Assembly (NCBI GenBank): GCA_946497955.1
Contig: CAMMMH010000015.1
Span: 1 to 36,452, forward strand
Reading direction: 5' to 3'
Length of the DNA: 36,452 nt
Origin: an uncultured Mycoplasmatota bacterium
Lineage (GTDB): Bacteria; Bacillota_I; Bacilli_A; RF39; UBA660
Below the pieces are notes generated by a model. That model saw only the letters and a program-made list of their open reading frames with translations. It ran no database searches and was not told the DNA's origin. This document shows, piece by piece, positions 24,034-31,557 of this stretch. The stretch's first letter is position 1; every line of letters starts with the position of its first letter. Both the position numbers and the translations under genes were made by a program.

Positions 24034-24245
24034 ATGTTGATAAAGTAAGAGATGAGGTTAAGTCTCAAGAAGGTAAGATACTTCATTTTAAATTTAATGG
24101 TAGTAGAAATCAAATAGTAGAATTTGATGGGGAAATAATAGAGACATATCACTCTATATTTGTAGTTAAATTAGTCGATGATAATAATATTAAATCTTTT
24201 TCATACAGTGATTTGATTACTTCTAGTTTGGAGATACTTAAGTAG
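24030..24245 (+). CDS. veg: Veg protein
   Basis: 71 aa, within the usual Veg size. Beta-rich fold with GKILHFKFNGSRNQIVEFDGEI and HSIFVVKL, typical of the family. In B. subtilis Veg stimulates biofilm formation through effects on SinR. Here it starts inside the yabG stop (ATGA), so it may be coupled to yabG rather than driven by the strong separate promoter known in Bacillus. A link to the nearby TasA-like locus is possible but not shown. Confidence 0.92.
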   Translation: MNVDKVRDEVKSQEGKILHFKFNGSRNQIVEFDGEIIETYHSIFVVKLVDDNNIKSFSYSDLITSSLEILK

Positions 24246-24254
24246 TTTATTTTA

Positions 24255-24263
24255 TGGTATACT
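24255..24263 (+). promoter_or_regulatory. Extended -10 promoter
   Basis: TGG-TATACT (24255-24263) without a good -35, upstream of the unknown gene at 24287. Confidence 0.45.
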
Positions 24264-24286
24264 TAGTATAAGAGGTTGTGATTTAT

Positions 24287-25327
24287 ATGAATATTGATAA
24301 CATTGCTATAGTTAGAGCGACTAATATTATTCCATTTGATGGAGTTATTAATCCTATTAGTGAAGTTCCATATTTAGTTAAACCAAATGGAATGCAGATT
24401 AGTTTTATGATTAGTGATTTGTTAACTGAACAAGGTATACTTGAATCATATGATTTTACTAAAATTAATGATGAAGAGTATCAAACAAAAAGAAAAGAAA
24501 TTTTAGATAGTTATTTACCATATATTTCTTCATATAATTCAGTGGTTTTATTTTCTTTAAATGGTTTAGTTCCTGATGATATGAATAATACGTTTAGTAA
24601 TAAGAATTGTGTAATTGTTGATGGTTTAAAAGAGCATATTTCTGATGTTGTTTCTTTGATGCCTACTGATACTGCTATTAAAGGAAAAGTTATTATTTCT
24701 TCAAGTGGTGTTTTGCTTATTAAAAAAGATTTTTATAATTCTTTAAGTGATTTTGATAAAAGTAGGTTATGTAATCTTAACTTTACTGTGAAAATAGTTA
24801 ATGGAAGTTTAGAGGAGGCAGTAAAAGAAACTCTTACTAATAGTGATAGATTTCATTATGAAAAATTATCTTTAACAAGAAGTGCTGGTGGTTTTTTTCC
24901 TTCAGAAACTAGTGAAGATACTAAAAGAGTAATTAATGAAATAGCAATTTCTTATGATATTCCTCAAGTTTTGTATTATGATTTGCTAACAAAGAATAAT
25001 GATGATATGGGTAGGCTTTCTTCTGTTGCAAGTGAATATGATAATTCTCTAATTGTTACTAATTATTATTTGGTAAATTTTTATAATTATTTGCTTTCTA
25101 ATATGGGATGTTCTGCTCTTAAATCTTTTGTTCCTGATTATATGGATTCTATTGAATTTATAAAATTTTTAACTGTTGCTATTAGAAATTATGGCTTAGA
25201 AAATTATAAAAAGTTAGTAGATTCATATAATGAGCAATTAGAAAAGGAAAAAGAAATGGGTCTTTTATTAACACCAGAACAAATAGTTAATACGTATAAA
25301 GATAAGGGTAATTCATTTAATATTTAG
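24287..25327 (+). CDS. Hypothetical 346-aa protein
   Basis: From ATG 24287; GTG 24278 overlaps the AGAGGTTGTGA ribosome site. I do not recognise the family. It has no signal peptide or membrane segment. Alternating hydrophobic strands and helices (VVLFSLNGLVPDD, CVIVDGLKEHI, GKVIISSSGVLLIKKDF) look like an alpha/beta fold in the first half. The second half is helical, ending in a charged LEKEKEMGLLLTPEQIVNTY. In B. subtilis this interval between veg and spoVG holds sspF, ispE, purR and yabJ; this protein resembles none of them. Given its neighbours a sporulation role is conceivable. Confidence 0.75.
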   Translation: MNIDNIAIVRATNIIPFDGVINPISEVPYLVKPNGMQISFMISDLLTEQGILESYDFTKINDEEYQTKRKEILDSYLPYISSYNSVVLFSLNGLVPDDMNNTFSNKNCVIVDGLKEHISDVVSLMPTDTAIKGKVIISSSGVLLIKKDFYNSLSDFDKSRLCNLNFTVKIVNGSLEEAVKETLTNSDRFHYEKLSLTRSAGGFFPSETSEDTKRVINEIAISYDIPQVLYYDLLTKNNDDMGRLSSVASEYDNSLIVTNYYLVNFYNYLLSNMGCSALKSFVPDYMDSIEFIKFLTVAIRNYGLENYKKLVDSYNEQLEKEKEMGLLLTPEQIVNTYKDKGNSFNI

Positions 25328-25357
25328 TAAAGTAATTGACAATGTTTTAAAAATATC

Positions 25358-25386
25358 TTGCAAAAGTTAGTTAACTGGTATAGAAT
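25358..25386 (+). promoter_or_regulatory. spoVG promoter
   Basis: TTGCAA (25358-25363), 17-bp spacer, TAGAAT (25381-25386), preceded by TGG-TA. It looks like sigma-A rather than the sigma-H promoter of B. subtilis spoVG. A TTGACA at 25336-25341 has no matching -10. Confidence 0.55.
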
Positions 25387-25419
25387 TGACTTATAAGACT
25401 TAGTATTAGGAGGTTACAT

Positions 25420-25698
25420 ATGAAAATTACATCTGTAAATGTACGTAAAATTGAAAAAGAAGGAAGTCGTATGAAAGGTATTGCATCTGTATTGCTTGAT
25501 GATTCTTTTGCAGTTCATGATATTAGAATCATTGAAGGTGATAATGGACTTTTTATTGCTATGCCTAGTAGAAAGACTCAAGCTGGAGGATATCGTGATA
25601 TTGCACATCCAATTAATCCAGAAGTTAGAGCAATGTTTCAAGATAAGATTATTGAAGCTTATAATAACATTAAAGATGAAGATACTAAAGAAGATTAA
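25420..25698 (+). CDS. spoVG: SpoVG regulator
   Basis: 92 aa, full length. Signatures are ITSVNVRKI at the start, [30 protein letters not shown] and [12 protein letters not shown]. SpoVG is a small nucleic-acid-binding regulator that affects septation in sporulation, and virulence and capsule genes in other Firmicutes. AGGAGG sits 6 bases before the ATG. Confidence 0.96.
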   Translation: MKITSVNVRKIEKEGSRMKGIASVLLDDSFAVHDIRIIEGDNGLFIAMPSRKTQAGGYRDIAHPINPEVRAMFQDKIIEAYNNIKDEDTKED

Positions 25699-25710
25699 TT
25701 CTTCTTTTTT

Positions 25711-25738
25711 TCATATTTTTTTTTCTTTTGCATATCAT
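25711..25738 (+). promoter_or_regulatory. Sigma-E-like promoter of yabP
   Basis: TCATATT (25711-25717) and CATATCAT (25731-25738), ATA to CATA spacing 15. The sequence from CATAT to the ribosome site (CATATNNTTTATTAGGTGA) is shared almost base for base with bofA. yabP of B. subtilis is sigma-E-dependent. Confidence 0.52.
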
Positions 25739-25753
25739 TTATTAGGTGATGAT

Positions 25754-26053
25754 ATGGAAACAAAGGAAGCAATTATTAATAATTATAATCATAGTATTAC
25801 TATTACAGAAAGAAAGAACTTACTTATTACTGGAGTTAAGAAAATAGAAAACTTTGATAATGAAGAGTTTTTGTTAGAGACAGTTATGGGGTATTTGGCT
25901 GTTAAAGGGGAAGATTTGGAACTTGTTAAGTTAGATACTTTAGCAGGTAATGTTTCTATTAAAGGATTGATAAAGGGATTTTCTTATATGGATGATAATA
26001 GTGGTAAGAAAGATAAAGAAGGCTCTAGTGTCTTTAATAGACTATTTAGATAA
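25754..26053 (+). CDS. yabP: Sporulation protein YabP
   Basis: 99 aa from ATG 25754, preceded by AGGTGAT. The same frame is open further upstream into spoVG, but the ribosome site and family length set the start here. YabP/YqfC family: HSITITERKNLLITGVKKIENFD, then LETVMGYLAVKGEDLELVKLD and GNVSIKGLI. YabP is a mother-cell sporulation protein in B. subtilis, related to YqfC. It ends TAATG, overlapping yabQ. Confidence 0.9.
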   Translation: METKEAIINNYNHSITITERKNLLITGVKKIENFDNEEFLLETVMGYLAVKGEDLELVKLDTLAGNVSIKGLIKGFSYMDDNSGKKDKEGSSVFNRLFR

Positions 26054-26385
26054 TGAGTTTAGTTGAACAAGTAGTGGCATTAATTTTTTCTTTTATATAT
26101 GGGGGAGTCTTATCAGTCTTATATAATTTTAATTATAATATTCTCTTTTATAAAAATAGAGTTGTTAAGATTATATTTAATATTTTATTTGTTTTTGATT
26201 TAGTACTTATTTATTTTCTTGTTATGAGAAAGATAAATAATGCTGTTATTCATCCATATTTTTATTTATTTATTATCTTGGGCTTTTTTACTTTCTTTAA
26301 TATTACTAAAAGATTTAGAAAACTAGTAAAGATGCCTGAGGTTAAGAAAAAGCCTAAAAAAGATGACCAAAAGTGTAAAGAGTGA
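26053..26385 (+). CDS. yabQ: Spore cortex protein YabQ
   Basis: 110 aa. Three hydrophobic segments (about 5-26, 38-58, 68-86) followed by a basic tail (KKPKKDDQKCKE). SLVEQVVALIFSFIYGGVLSVLYN matches the start of YabQ, a membrane protein needed for cortex formation in B. subtilis. It is shorter than the Bacillus protein (about 210 aa). Coupled to yabP by the TAATG overlap. A terminator follows directly. Confidence 0.82.
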   Translation: MSLVEQVVALIFSFIYGGVLSVLYNFNYNILFYKNRVVKIIFNILFVFDLVLIYFLVMRKINNAVIHPYFYLFIILGFFTFFNITKRFRKLVKMPEVKKKPKKDDQKCKE

Positions 26386-26411
26386 CTAGTTAATATTGAA
26401 CTAGTTTTTTT
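26385..26411 (+). terminator. Terminator after yabPQ
   Basis: ACTAGTT (26385-26391), 7-base loop, AACTAGT (26399-26405) and six to seven Ts. The divIC -35 lies in its loop and 3' arm. Confidence 0.9.
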
Positions 26412-26424
26412 ATGGTTTTATAAT
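26396..26424 (+). promoter_or_regulatory. divIC-tilS promoter
   Basis: TTGAAC (26396-26401), 17-bp spacer, TATAAT (26419-26424), interleaved with the yabPQ terminator. Confidence 0.8.
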
Positions 26425-26452
26425 ATATCTTAGGAAAGTGGGTGAAAATTTA

Positions 26453-26770
26453 ATGGCTAAAAGAAGAAAAAAGAAAAAGTTAGGTCCAGTACTATTACTT
26501 TGTGTTTCTTTTGCTGTTATTATTTTTACTACGTTTACAATTTTTAGATATTGGACTATGATATATAGTAAATATCAGGAAAAGGGAGAGTTAAAAAAAG
26601 AACTTGCTTCCTTAAAAGATAAAGAAGAAGAGTTGGAGTCTGATGTTAATAAGTTACAGGATTCTGATTATATAGCAAGATATGCTAGAGAAAAGTATTA
26701 TTACTCTAAAGATGGAGAGTTAATCTTAAAAATACCTGAAGATGATGAAGAGGAAAGTGATAGTAAGTAA
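26453..26770 (+). CDS. divIC: Septum protein DivIC (FtsB-like)
   Basis: 105 aa from ATG 26453; GTG 26438 lies in the GTGGGTGA ribosome site. A basic cytoplasmic start (AKRRKKKK), one membrane segment (about 12-32), then a coiled coil (KGELKKELASLKDKEEELESDVNKL) and the conserved DSDYIARYAREKYYY. DivIC partners FtsL and DivIB in the divisome. The acidic tail is lineage-specific. The stop overlaps the tilS start (TAATG). Confidence 0.92.
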   Translation: MAKRRKKKKLGPVLLLCVSFAVIIFTTFTIFRYWTMIYSKYQEKGELKKELASLKDKEEELESDVNKLQDSDYIARYAREKYYYSKDGELILKIPEDDEEESDSK

Positions 26771-28086
26771 TGAATATTGAAAGTTTATATAAAGATATTA
26801 AAGTAAAAGATGGTGACTTCTTAGTTTTCGCTTGTAGTTATGGTCCTGATTCTATGGCTTTATTTAAGAGTTTATTAGAACTTAGAAAAAAATATGATAT
26901 TAGATTAGTCTGTGCTCATGTTAATCATGATAAAAGGTGTGAGAGTGCTAAAGAAAAAGAAGATTTAGAGAAGTATTGTAAAGAAAATAATGTAATCTTT
27001 GAATATATGAAAATAGATAGATATGGTGATGATAACTTTCATAATGAAGCGAGAAATATTAGGTATCAGTTCTTTGATGAAATTGTTAAGAAATATAATG
27101 CTAAATATCTTTTAACTGCTCATCATGGTGATGATTTGATGGAAACAATTCTTATGAGAATTGCTAGAGGTTCTACTTTAAAAGGATATAGTGGCTTTAG
27201 AAAGTTGATAAAAATGGATGGCTACTACATTTATCGTCCTTTTATAGGTTTAACTAAGAGTGAGTTATTAGATTATTGTCATAAGAATAGAGTTCCTTAT
27301 GCTGTTGATAAAAGTAACTTTAGTGATGTTTATACAAGAAATAGATATCGTAAGGAAGTTTTACCTTTCTTAAAAAGTGAAGATAAAGATATCCATAAGA
27401 AATATTTAAAGTTTAGTAATGTGTTAAGCCAAGCGGATGATTTTATAGAAGAGGAAGCTAGTAAAGCGATTAGTAAAGTTATTAAGGATAATAAACTATA
27501 TATAGATAAATATTTAGAGATTAATAAATTCTTAAAGAGAATTATTTTAGAGAGATTTATATCTAGTTTTTATCAAGATGATTTAATTTTAATAAATGAT
27601 AAACATCTAGATTTAATAGAAAGTCTTATTAATAGTAAGAAGAGTAATGCTAAGGTTAATCTTCCTAATGATGTTGAGGTGGTAAAGAGTTATAATACTT
27701 TATCTATTAGAAGGAATCCTAATTTACTTAGTAGTTATGAAATAGAAGTAAGTAGGGAAGTAATACTTCCTAATGGACATAAGTTAGAATTATTAGATTC
27801 TGTTAAGGGTAATGGTAATAATATTATAAAATTATCTAGTAAAGATGTAACATTGCCTTTAATTGTTAGAACTAGAAAGCTTGGAGATATTATGTCTATT
27901 AAGGGAGGAGGACATAAAAAAATAAAAGATATTTTTATAGATAGTAAGATTCCTCTTGCTGATAGAGACTTATGGCCTATAGTAGTTGATAGTCGTGAAA
28001 GAATAGTTTTTGTTCCAGGATTAAAAAAATCTAAATTTGATAAGACTAATAGTGAATTTTATGATATAATACTGAGATATGAGTAG
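26770..28086 (+). CDS. tilS: tRNA(Ile)-lysidine synthase TilS
   Basis: 438 aa. N-type ATP-pyrophosphatase that makes lysidine at C34 of tRNA-Ile(CAU), essential for reading AUA. The PP-loop reads SYGPDS (about 24-29) where SGGxDS is usual. Then CAHVNHDKR, FHNEARNIRYQFF, TAHHGDDLMET and RPFIGLTKSEL are all typical. The C-terminal substrate domain (RTRKLGDIM...GGHKKIKDIFID...PLADRDLWPIV...VPGL) is present. In B. subtilis hprT follows; here ftsH comes next. Confidence 0.95.
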   Translation: MNIESLYKDIKVKDGDFLVFACSYGPDSMALFKSLLELRKKYDIRLVCAHVNHDKRCESAKEKEDLEKYCKENNVIFEYMKIDRYGDDNFHNEARNIRYQFFDEIVKKYNAKYLLTAHHGDDLMETILMRIARGSTLKGYSGFRKLIKMDGYYIYRPFIGLTKSELLDYCHKNRVPYAVDKSNFSDVYTRNRYRKEVLPFLKSEDKDIHKKYLKFSNVLSQADDFIEEEASKAISKVIKDNKLYIDKYLEINKFLKRIILERFISSFYQDDLILINDKHLDLIESLINSKKSNAKVNLPNDVEVVKSYNTLSIRRNPNLLSSYEIEVSREVILPNGHKLELLDSVKGNGNNIIKLSSKDVTLPLIVRTRKLGDIMSIKGGGHKKIKDIFIDSKIPLADRDLWPIVVDSRERIVFVPGLKKSKFDKTNSEFYDIILRYE

Positions 28087-28104
28087 AAAAAAGGAGAGAT
28101 TTCC

Positions 28105-30072
28105 ATGAATGTAAATAAAAAAGTTGTTAAAAAAGGTTTACTACCTTATGTCTTTTTACTTCTAGTAATGCTTGGAGTTATATACTTTGTTAGTGTTGCT
28201 AATCAGAAAGTTAATGTTTTAACTTATGATGAGTTTATGAGTGATTTAGAGGCTAAGGAAGTAAGTGAGATTACTGTAACTCCTCGTGAGAGAGCACAGA
28301 TTTATGAGATTACTGGTAAGTTAGACAATTATAAAGAAAATGAAAGTTTCTTTGTTAGAGTTCCATTATCTGACCAAGTAATGAAAAAGTTAGTGGAAGC
28401 TAGTGAAGCGGATGACTTTGAGTTTACTAGTGTAGCTGATCCAGAGTCTAGTACTATTTTACTTGTAATAGTTAATATTTTACCTATTGCTTTACTTGCC
28501 TTTATTTGTTTTTGGTTTTTAACTAAACAAATGGGTGGAGGTAAGAATTCTCTTGATTTTGGTAAGAGTAAAGCAAAGCTTTCTAGTGATAAGAATAAAG
28601 TTACTTTTAAAGACGTAGCTGGTCTTAATGAAGAGAAAGAAGAAGTTAAAGAGTTAATAGACTTTTTAAAGAATCCTAAAAAGTTCCAAAAGTTAGGTGC
28701 TAGAATTCCTAAGGGTGTACTTTTATATGGCCCTCCAGGAACTGGTAAAACATTACTTGCTCGTGCAGTAGCAGGAGAAGCGAATGTTCCTTTCTATTAT
28801 ATTAGTGGATCTGACTTTGTTGAGTTGTTTGTTGGTGTCGGTGCAAGCCGTGTTCGTGATATGTTCCAACAAGCGAAAAGAACTGCTCCATGTCTTATCT
28901 TTATAGATGAGATTGATGCTGTTGGTAGACAAAGAGGTACAGGAATTGGTGGTGGACATGATGAGAGAGAACAAACATTAAACCAATTACTTACTGAGAT
29001 GGATGGATTTGGTGAAAATGAAGGTATCATTATTATTGCTGCTACTAATAGACCTGATGTATTAGACCCTGCTTTACTTCGTCCAGGTAGATTTGATAGA
29101 CAAGTTGTTGTTAATTTACCTGATGTAAAGGGACGTGAAGAAATACTTAAAGTACATGCTCGTAACAAAGTATTAGCTCCTTCTGTTAATATTCCGGCAC
29201 TTGCTAAGAGAACTCCAGGTTATTCTGGTGCAGACCTTGAAAACTTACTTAATGAGGCTGCTTTACTTGCTGTTAGACGTAATAAAGATGCCATTACAAT
29301 GAGTGAAATAGATGAAGCTAGTGATAGAGTACTAATGGGACCTGCTAAGACTAGTGCTAAAAGAAGTGAAGCCGACCGTAAGTTAGTTGCATATCATGAA
29401 TCAGGTCACGCTGTTGTTGGTATTAAGTTAAAGGGTGCTAACGATGTTCAAAAGGTTACTATTATTCCACGTGGTTCTGCAGGTGGATATAATATGATGA
29501 TTCCTAGTGAAGAGAAGATTTGTAAGACTAAAACTGATTTACTTGAAGAAATTACAGGTTTACTTGCAGGACGTGTTAGTGAAGAGGTTGTCTTTGGTGA
29601 AGTTACAACAGGGGCACAAAATGACTTTGAGAAAGCTACTAAGATAGCAAGAGCTATGGTTACTGAATATGGTATGAGTGATTTAGGACCTATGCAATTA
29701 GAAGAAAGAGAAGGTAGTGCTTTCTTAGGTAGAGACTATGCTAAGAGTAGAAACTTCTCTAATGAAGTAGCTCATGAAATAGATCAAGAAATGAGAAAGA
29801 TTATTGATAAGTGCTATGATGAAGCGACTAAGATAATTAAAGAAAATAGAGATTTACTTGATTTACTTGCTAAGACATTATTAGAGTATGAGACATTAAC
29901 TAAAGAACAAATTGATTACTTAGTAGAACATGGAGAGATGCCTCCAGAAGAAGAGGAAACTAACTATGAGAAAATGAGTTTAACTAAGTTAAAAGAACTT
30001 GCTAAAGAAAAAGGAGTTAAAGGTTACTCTAAGATGAATAAAGCAGAACTAATAAAAGAACTTGAAAAATAG
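28105..30072 (+). CDS. ftsH: ATP-dependent zinc metalloprotease FtsH with SAP/Rho_N-like tail
   Basis: 655 aa. Two membrane segments (about 11-31 and 118-140) flank an extracellular domain. The AAA+ domain has Walker A GPPGTGKT (209-216), Walker B with DEID (268-271) and the second region of homology near 315-332. The protease site is HESGH (431-435), with the third zinc ligand in the NDFEKAT region. FtsH degrades membrane and regulatory proteins. The last 32 residues (624-655; [20 protein letters not shown] then [12 protein letters not shown]) resemble a SAP/Rho_N helix-extended-helix motif, not usual for FtsH. RBS AAAGGAGAG. Confidence 0.97.
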   Translation: MNVNKKVVKKGLLPYVFLLLVMLGVIYFVSVANQKVNVLTYDEFMSDLEAKEVSEITVTPRERAQIYEITGKLDNYKENESFFVRVPLSDQVMKKLVEASEADDFEFTSVADPESSTILLVIVNILPIALLAFICFWFLTKQMGGGKNSLDFGKSKAKLSSDKNKVTFKDVAGLNEEKEEVKELIDFLKNPKKFQKLGARIPKGVLLYGPPGTGKTLLARAVAGEANVPFYYISGSDFVELFVGVGASRVRDMFQQAKRTAPCLIFIDEIDAVGRQRGTGIGGGHDEREQTLNQLLTEMDGFGENEGIIIIAATNRPDVLDPALLRPGRFDRQVVVNLPDVKGREEILKVHARNKVLAPSVNIPALAKRTPGYSGADLENLLNEAALLAVRRNKDAITMSEIDEASDRVLMGPAKTSAKRSEADRKLVAYHESGHAVVGIKLKGANDVQKVTIIPRGSAGGYNMMIPSEEKICKTKTDLLEEITGLLAGRVSEEVVFGEVTTGAQNDFEKATKIARAMVTEYGMSDLGPMQLEEREGSAFLGRDYAKSRNFSNEVAHEIDQEMRKIIDKCYDEATKIIKENRDLLDLLAKTLLEYETLTKEQIDYLVEHGEMPPEEEETNYEKMSLTKLKELAKEKGVKGYSKMNKAELIKELEK

Positions 30073-30082
30073 TTCTTTTTTC
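30055..30082 (+). terminator. ftsH terminator
   Basis: AAAGAACT (30055-30062), 8-base loop, AGTTCTTT (30071-30078) and Ts. It spans the ftsH stop codon. Confidence 0.85.
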
Positions 30083-30090
30083 TGTATTAT
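30062..30090 (+). promoter_or_regulatory. mscL promoter
   Basis: TTGAAA (30062-30067, in the terminator loop), 17-bp spacer, TATTAT (30085-30090). Confidence 0.65.
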
Positions 30091-30138
30091 AAAGTCAGTT
30101 ATCCACTTAAACTGTGGAAAAAGATGGAGGAAGTAGTT

Positions 30139-30576
30139 ATGAAAGCTAAGAAAGCAGTGAAAAAAGAAATAGGAGAATTTAGAAAGTTTATTAGTAGAGG
30201 TGCTGTTTTAGATATGGCTATTGGTGTTATTATTGGTGGTGCTTTTTCTAAAATAGTTAGTAGTTTAGTAGATGATATATTTATGCCTTTACTTGGAGTT
30301 ATACTAGGAGGACTTGACTTTAGTGGTTTATCTATTAAAATAGGTGATGCTTCTATTATGTATGGTTCTTTTATACAGAGTATTGTTGACTTTTTAATCA
30401 TTGCTATTTGTATTTTTGTAATGGTTAAGATAGTTGCTAATATTAGAGATAGAGCAGATAAGAAGTTAGGAATTGAACATAAAAAAGAAGAGAAGAAAAA
30501 GGATGAACAAGTGGTGTTACTTGAAGAGATTAGAGATTTGTTAAAAGATAATAAGAAAGTTGGAGGAAAAAGATAA
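30139..30576 (+). CDS. mscL: Large-conductance mechanosensitive channel MscL
   Basis: 145 aa from ATG 30139, 8 bases after GGAGG; ATG 30124 would have no ribosome site. Amphipathic N-terminal helix, then first membrane helix with the constriction FISRGAVLDMAIGVIIGGAFSKIV, periplasmic loop, second membrane helix (FLIIAICIFVMVKI), and a cytoplasmic helix bundle. MscL is a pentameric osmotic release valve. Its leader holds two inverted DnaA-box-like 9-mers. It overlaps the next gene (TAATG). Confidence 0.95.
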   Translation: MKAKKAVKKEIGEFRKFISRGAVLDMAIGVIIGGAFSKIVSSLVDDIFMPLLGVILGGLDFSGLSIKIGDASIMYGSFIQSIVDFLIIAICIFVMVKIVANIRDRADKKLGIEHKKEEKKKDEQVVLLEEIRDLLKDNKKVGGKR

Positions 30577-31268
30577 TGGAATTATATGAATTTAGTGAAG
30601 ATAGAAAGAAAATATTAGTTTATAAATTAGAAGCCAAAAAAGATGAGGTAATAAGTTATAAAAAAACAAATCTAAATCCAAATGACTTTTTTACATTAGA
30701 AACACTTAATAAAGATTTAATTGATAGTATTGTTAAAGGAGATACAATAGATAGGAGACTTTTAAATTCAAAAAATGGATATTTTTATACTAATTTAATA
30801 TTTATTAATGATAGATATGTAACAGATTATGAGAGAGTAGTTAGAGAAAATTTATTAAGAAAATATTATAATAGTGATTGCTTAGATTTTAATATAGTTC
30901 AAGTAGATACTGGTAATAAAGATGCAGATCTATTTAGTCATTATTCACTTTTGCCATTAGATAAGTATGAAAGTATTTATTCGTATAAAGATTATAATAC
31001 ATGGTACAGATTTCCTAATATATTACGTTTATATGAAGATTTGGTTGGTTTACATTATTTAGAACAGGGAAATTTTGATAAACTTTTATCTTATCCTGAT
31101 GTTTGTGATAAAACACCTTTTGAACTTTTTGATTTATCTTTAAAAATGCAACTTCCTAATAGATTAGATGATGATACAATTGTCGATATTTTAGGCTTTG
31201 ATAAAGAAAAATATATATCTGAGTCTTCAAAAGTATTAACTTTATATCGCAACAGTGTAAAAAAATAG
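30576..31268 (+). CDS. Hypothetical protein coupled to mscL
   Basis: 230 aa, not recognised. No signal peptide or membrane segment. Rich in Asp, Tyr, Leu and Lys. The middle carries YRFPNILRLYEDLVGLHYLEQ and the C-terminus is helical. It starts within the mscL stop with the ribosome site GGAGG upstream, so both are made from one transcript. It lies beyond the conserved synteny and is probably lineage-specific. A cytoplasmic protein of unknown role is all I can support. Confidence 0.72.
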   Translation: MELYEFSEDRKKILVYKLEAKKDEVISYKKTNLNPNDFFTLETLNKDLIDSIVKGDTIDRRLLNSKNGYFYTNLIFINDRYVTDYERVVRENLLRKYYNSDCLDFNIVQVDTGNKDADLFSHYSLLPLDKYESIYSYKDYNTWYRFPNILRLYEDLVGLHYLEQGNFDKLLSYPDVCDKTPFELFDLSLKMQLPNRLDDDTIVDILGFDKEKYISESSKVLTLYRNSVKK

Positions 31269-31291
31269 TATCTAATTTGTGAAAAAAGCAC

Positions 31292-31320
31292 TTGTATCAA
31301 AATTGTCTTTAGTATATAAT
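31292..31320 (+). promoter_or_regulatory. Promoter of small-peptide RNA
   Basis: TTGTAT (31292-31297), 17-bp spacer, TATAAT (31315-31320). It predicts a transcript from about 31327, giving a leader of roughly 77 bases. Confidence 0.75.
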
Positions 31321-31361
31321 ATGTCTAAGGGAACTTCAACAGATTAATGAGTATAACCACT

Positions 31362-31395
31362 ACCTCTAATTTAAAAAGGAGTATAACCAGAGGTT
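31362..31395 (+). other. RBS-sequestering hairpin of the small peptide
   Basis: ACCTCT (31362-31367) is complementary to AGAGGT (31390-31395), the ribosome site of the 32-aa peptide. A direct repeat GAGTATAACCA flanks the loop. Such folding would keep the peptide mRNA poorly translated. Confidence 0.55.
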
Positions 31396-31403
31396 TGATA
31401 GAT

Positions 31404-31502
31404 ATGAATAGACGCATCTTTGTATTAAAAGTACTTAAGCATATTTCTATCATTTTATCTCTAGTTATCATATTGATAATAGTAATAAAAAATGACACTT
31501 AA
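31404..31502 (+). CDS. Short hydrophobic peptide, type I toxin-like
   Basis: 32 aa: MNRRIFVLKVLKHISIILSL then VIILIIVIKNDT. A basic start, one membrane-length hydrophobic stretch (about 13-28) and a short polar tail are the form of Fst/Ldr/TxpA-type toxins, though I do not recognise a specific family. An AGAGGT ribosome site lies 8 bases before the ATG and is masked by an upstream anti-site. A strong promoter lies upstream, a long hairpin covers the stop codon, and a possible antisense promoter faces it. It lies in the 390-base gap between the mscL-linked gene and dusB, with no other gene there. Toxin function is inferred. Confidence 0.5.
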   Translation: MNRRIFVLKVLKHISIILSLVIILIIVIKNDT

Positions 31503-31524
31503 TTCATCTAATGAATTAAATGTC
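31494..31524. terminator. Long hairpin at the end of the peptide RNA
   Basis: GACA-c-TTAATTCAT (31494-31507) pairs with ATGAATTAA-a-TGTC (31511-31524): 13 pairs and one mismatch. No T-run follows at once, so termination strength is uncertain; it may instead be the pairing region with an antisense RNA. Confidence 0.6.
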
Positions 31525-31529
31525 TTCCT

Positions 31530-31557
31530 ATAATAATATTTTTGGGTAGGCATTCAA
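31530..31557 (-). promoter_or_regulatory. Possible antisense promoter
   Basis: On the minus strand, TTGAAT (31557-31552), 16-bp spacer, TATTAT (31535-31530). It would start an RNA near 31523 and run across the hairpin and the small peptide gene. Confidence 0.35.

Noticed and set aside
25481-26053. A 190-codon frame spanning the end of spoVG and all of yabP
   Set aside because: The first part is an out-of-frame shadow of spoVG; the real gene starts at 25754 with its own ribosome site.
28753-29168. Minus-strand frames across ftsH
   Set aside because: These are shadows of the strongly conserved AAA+ domain.
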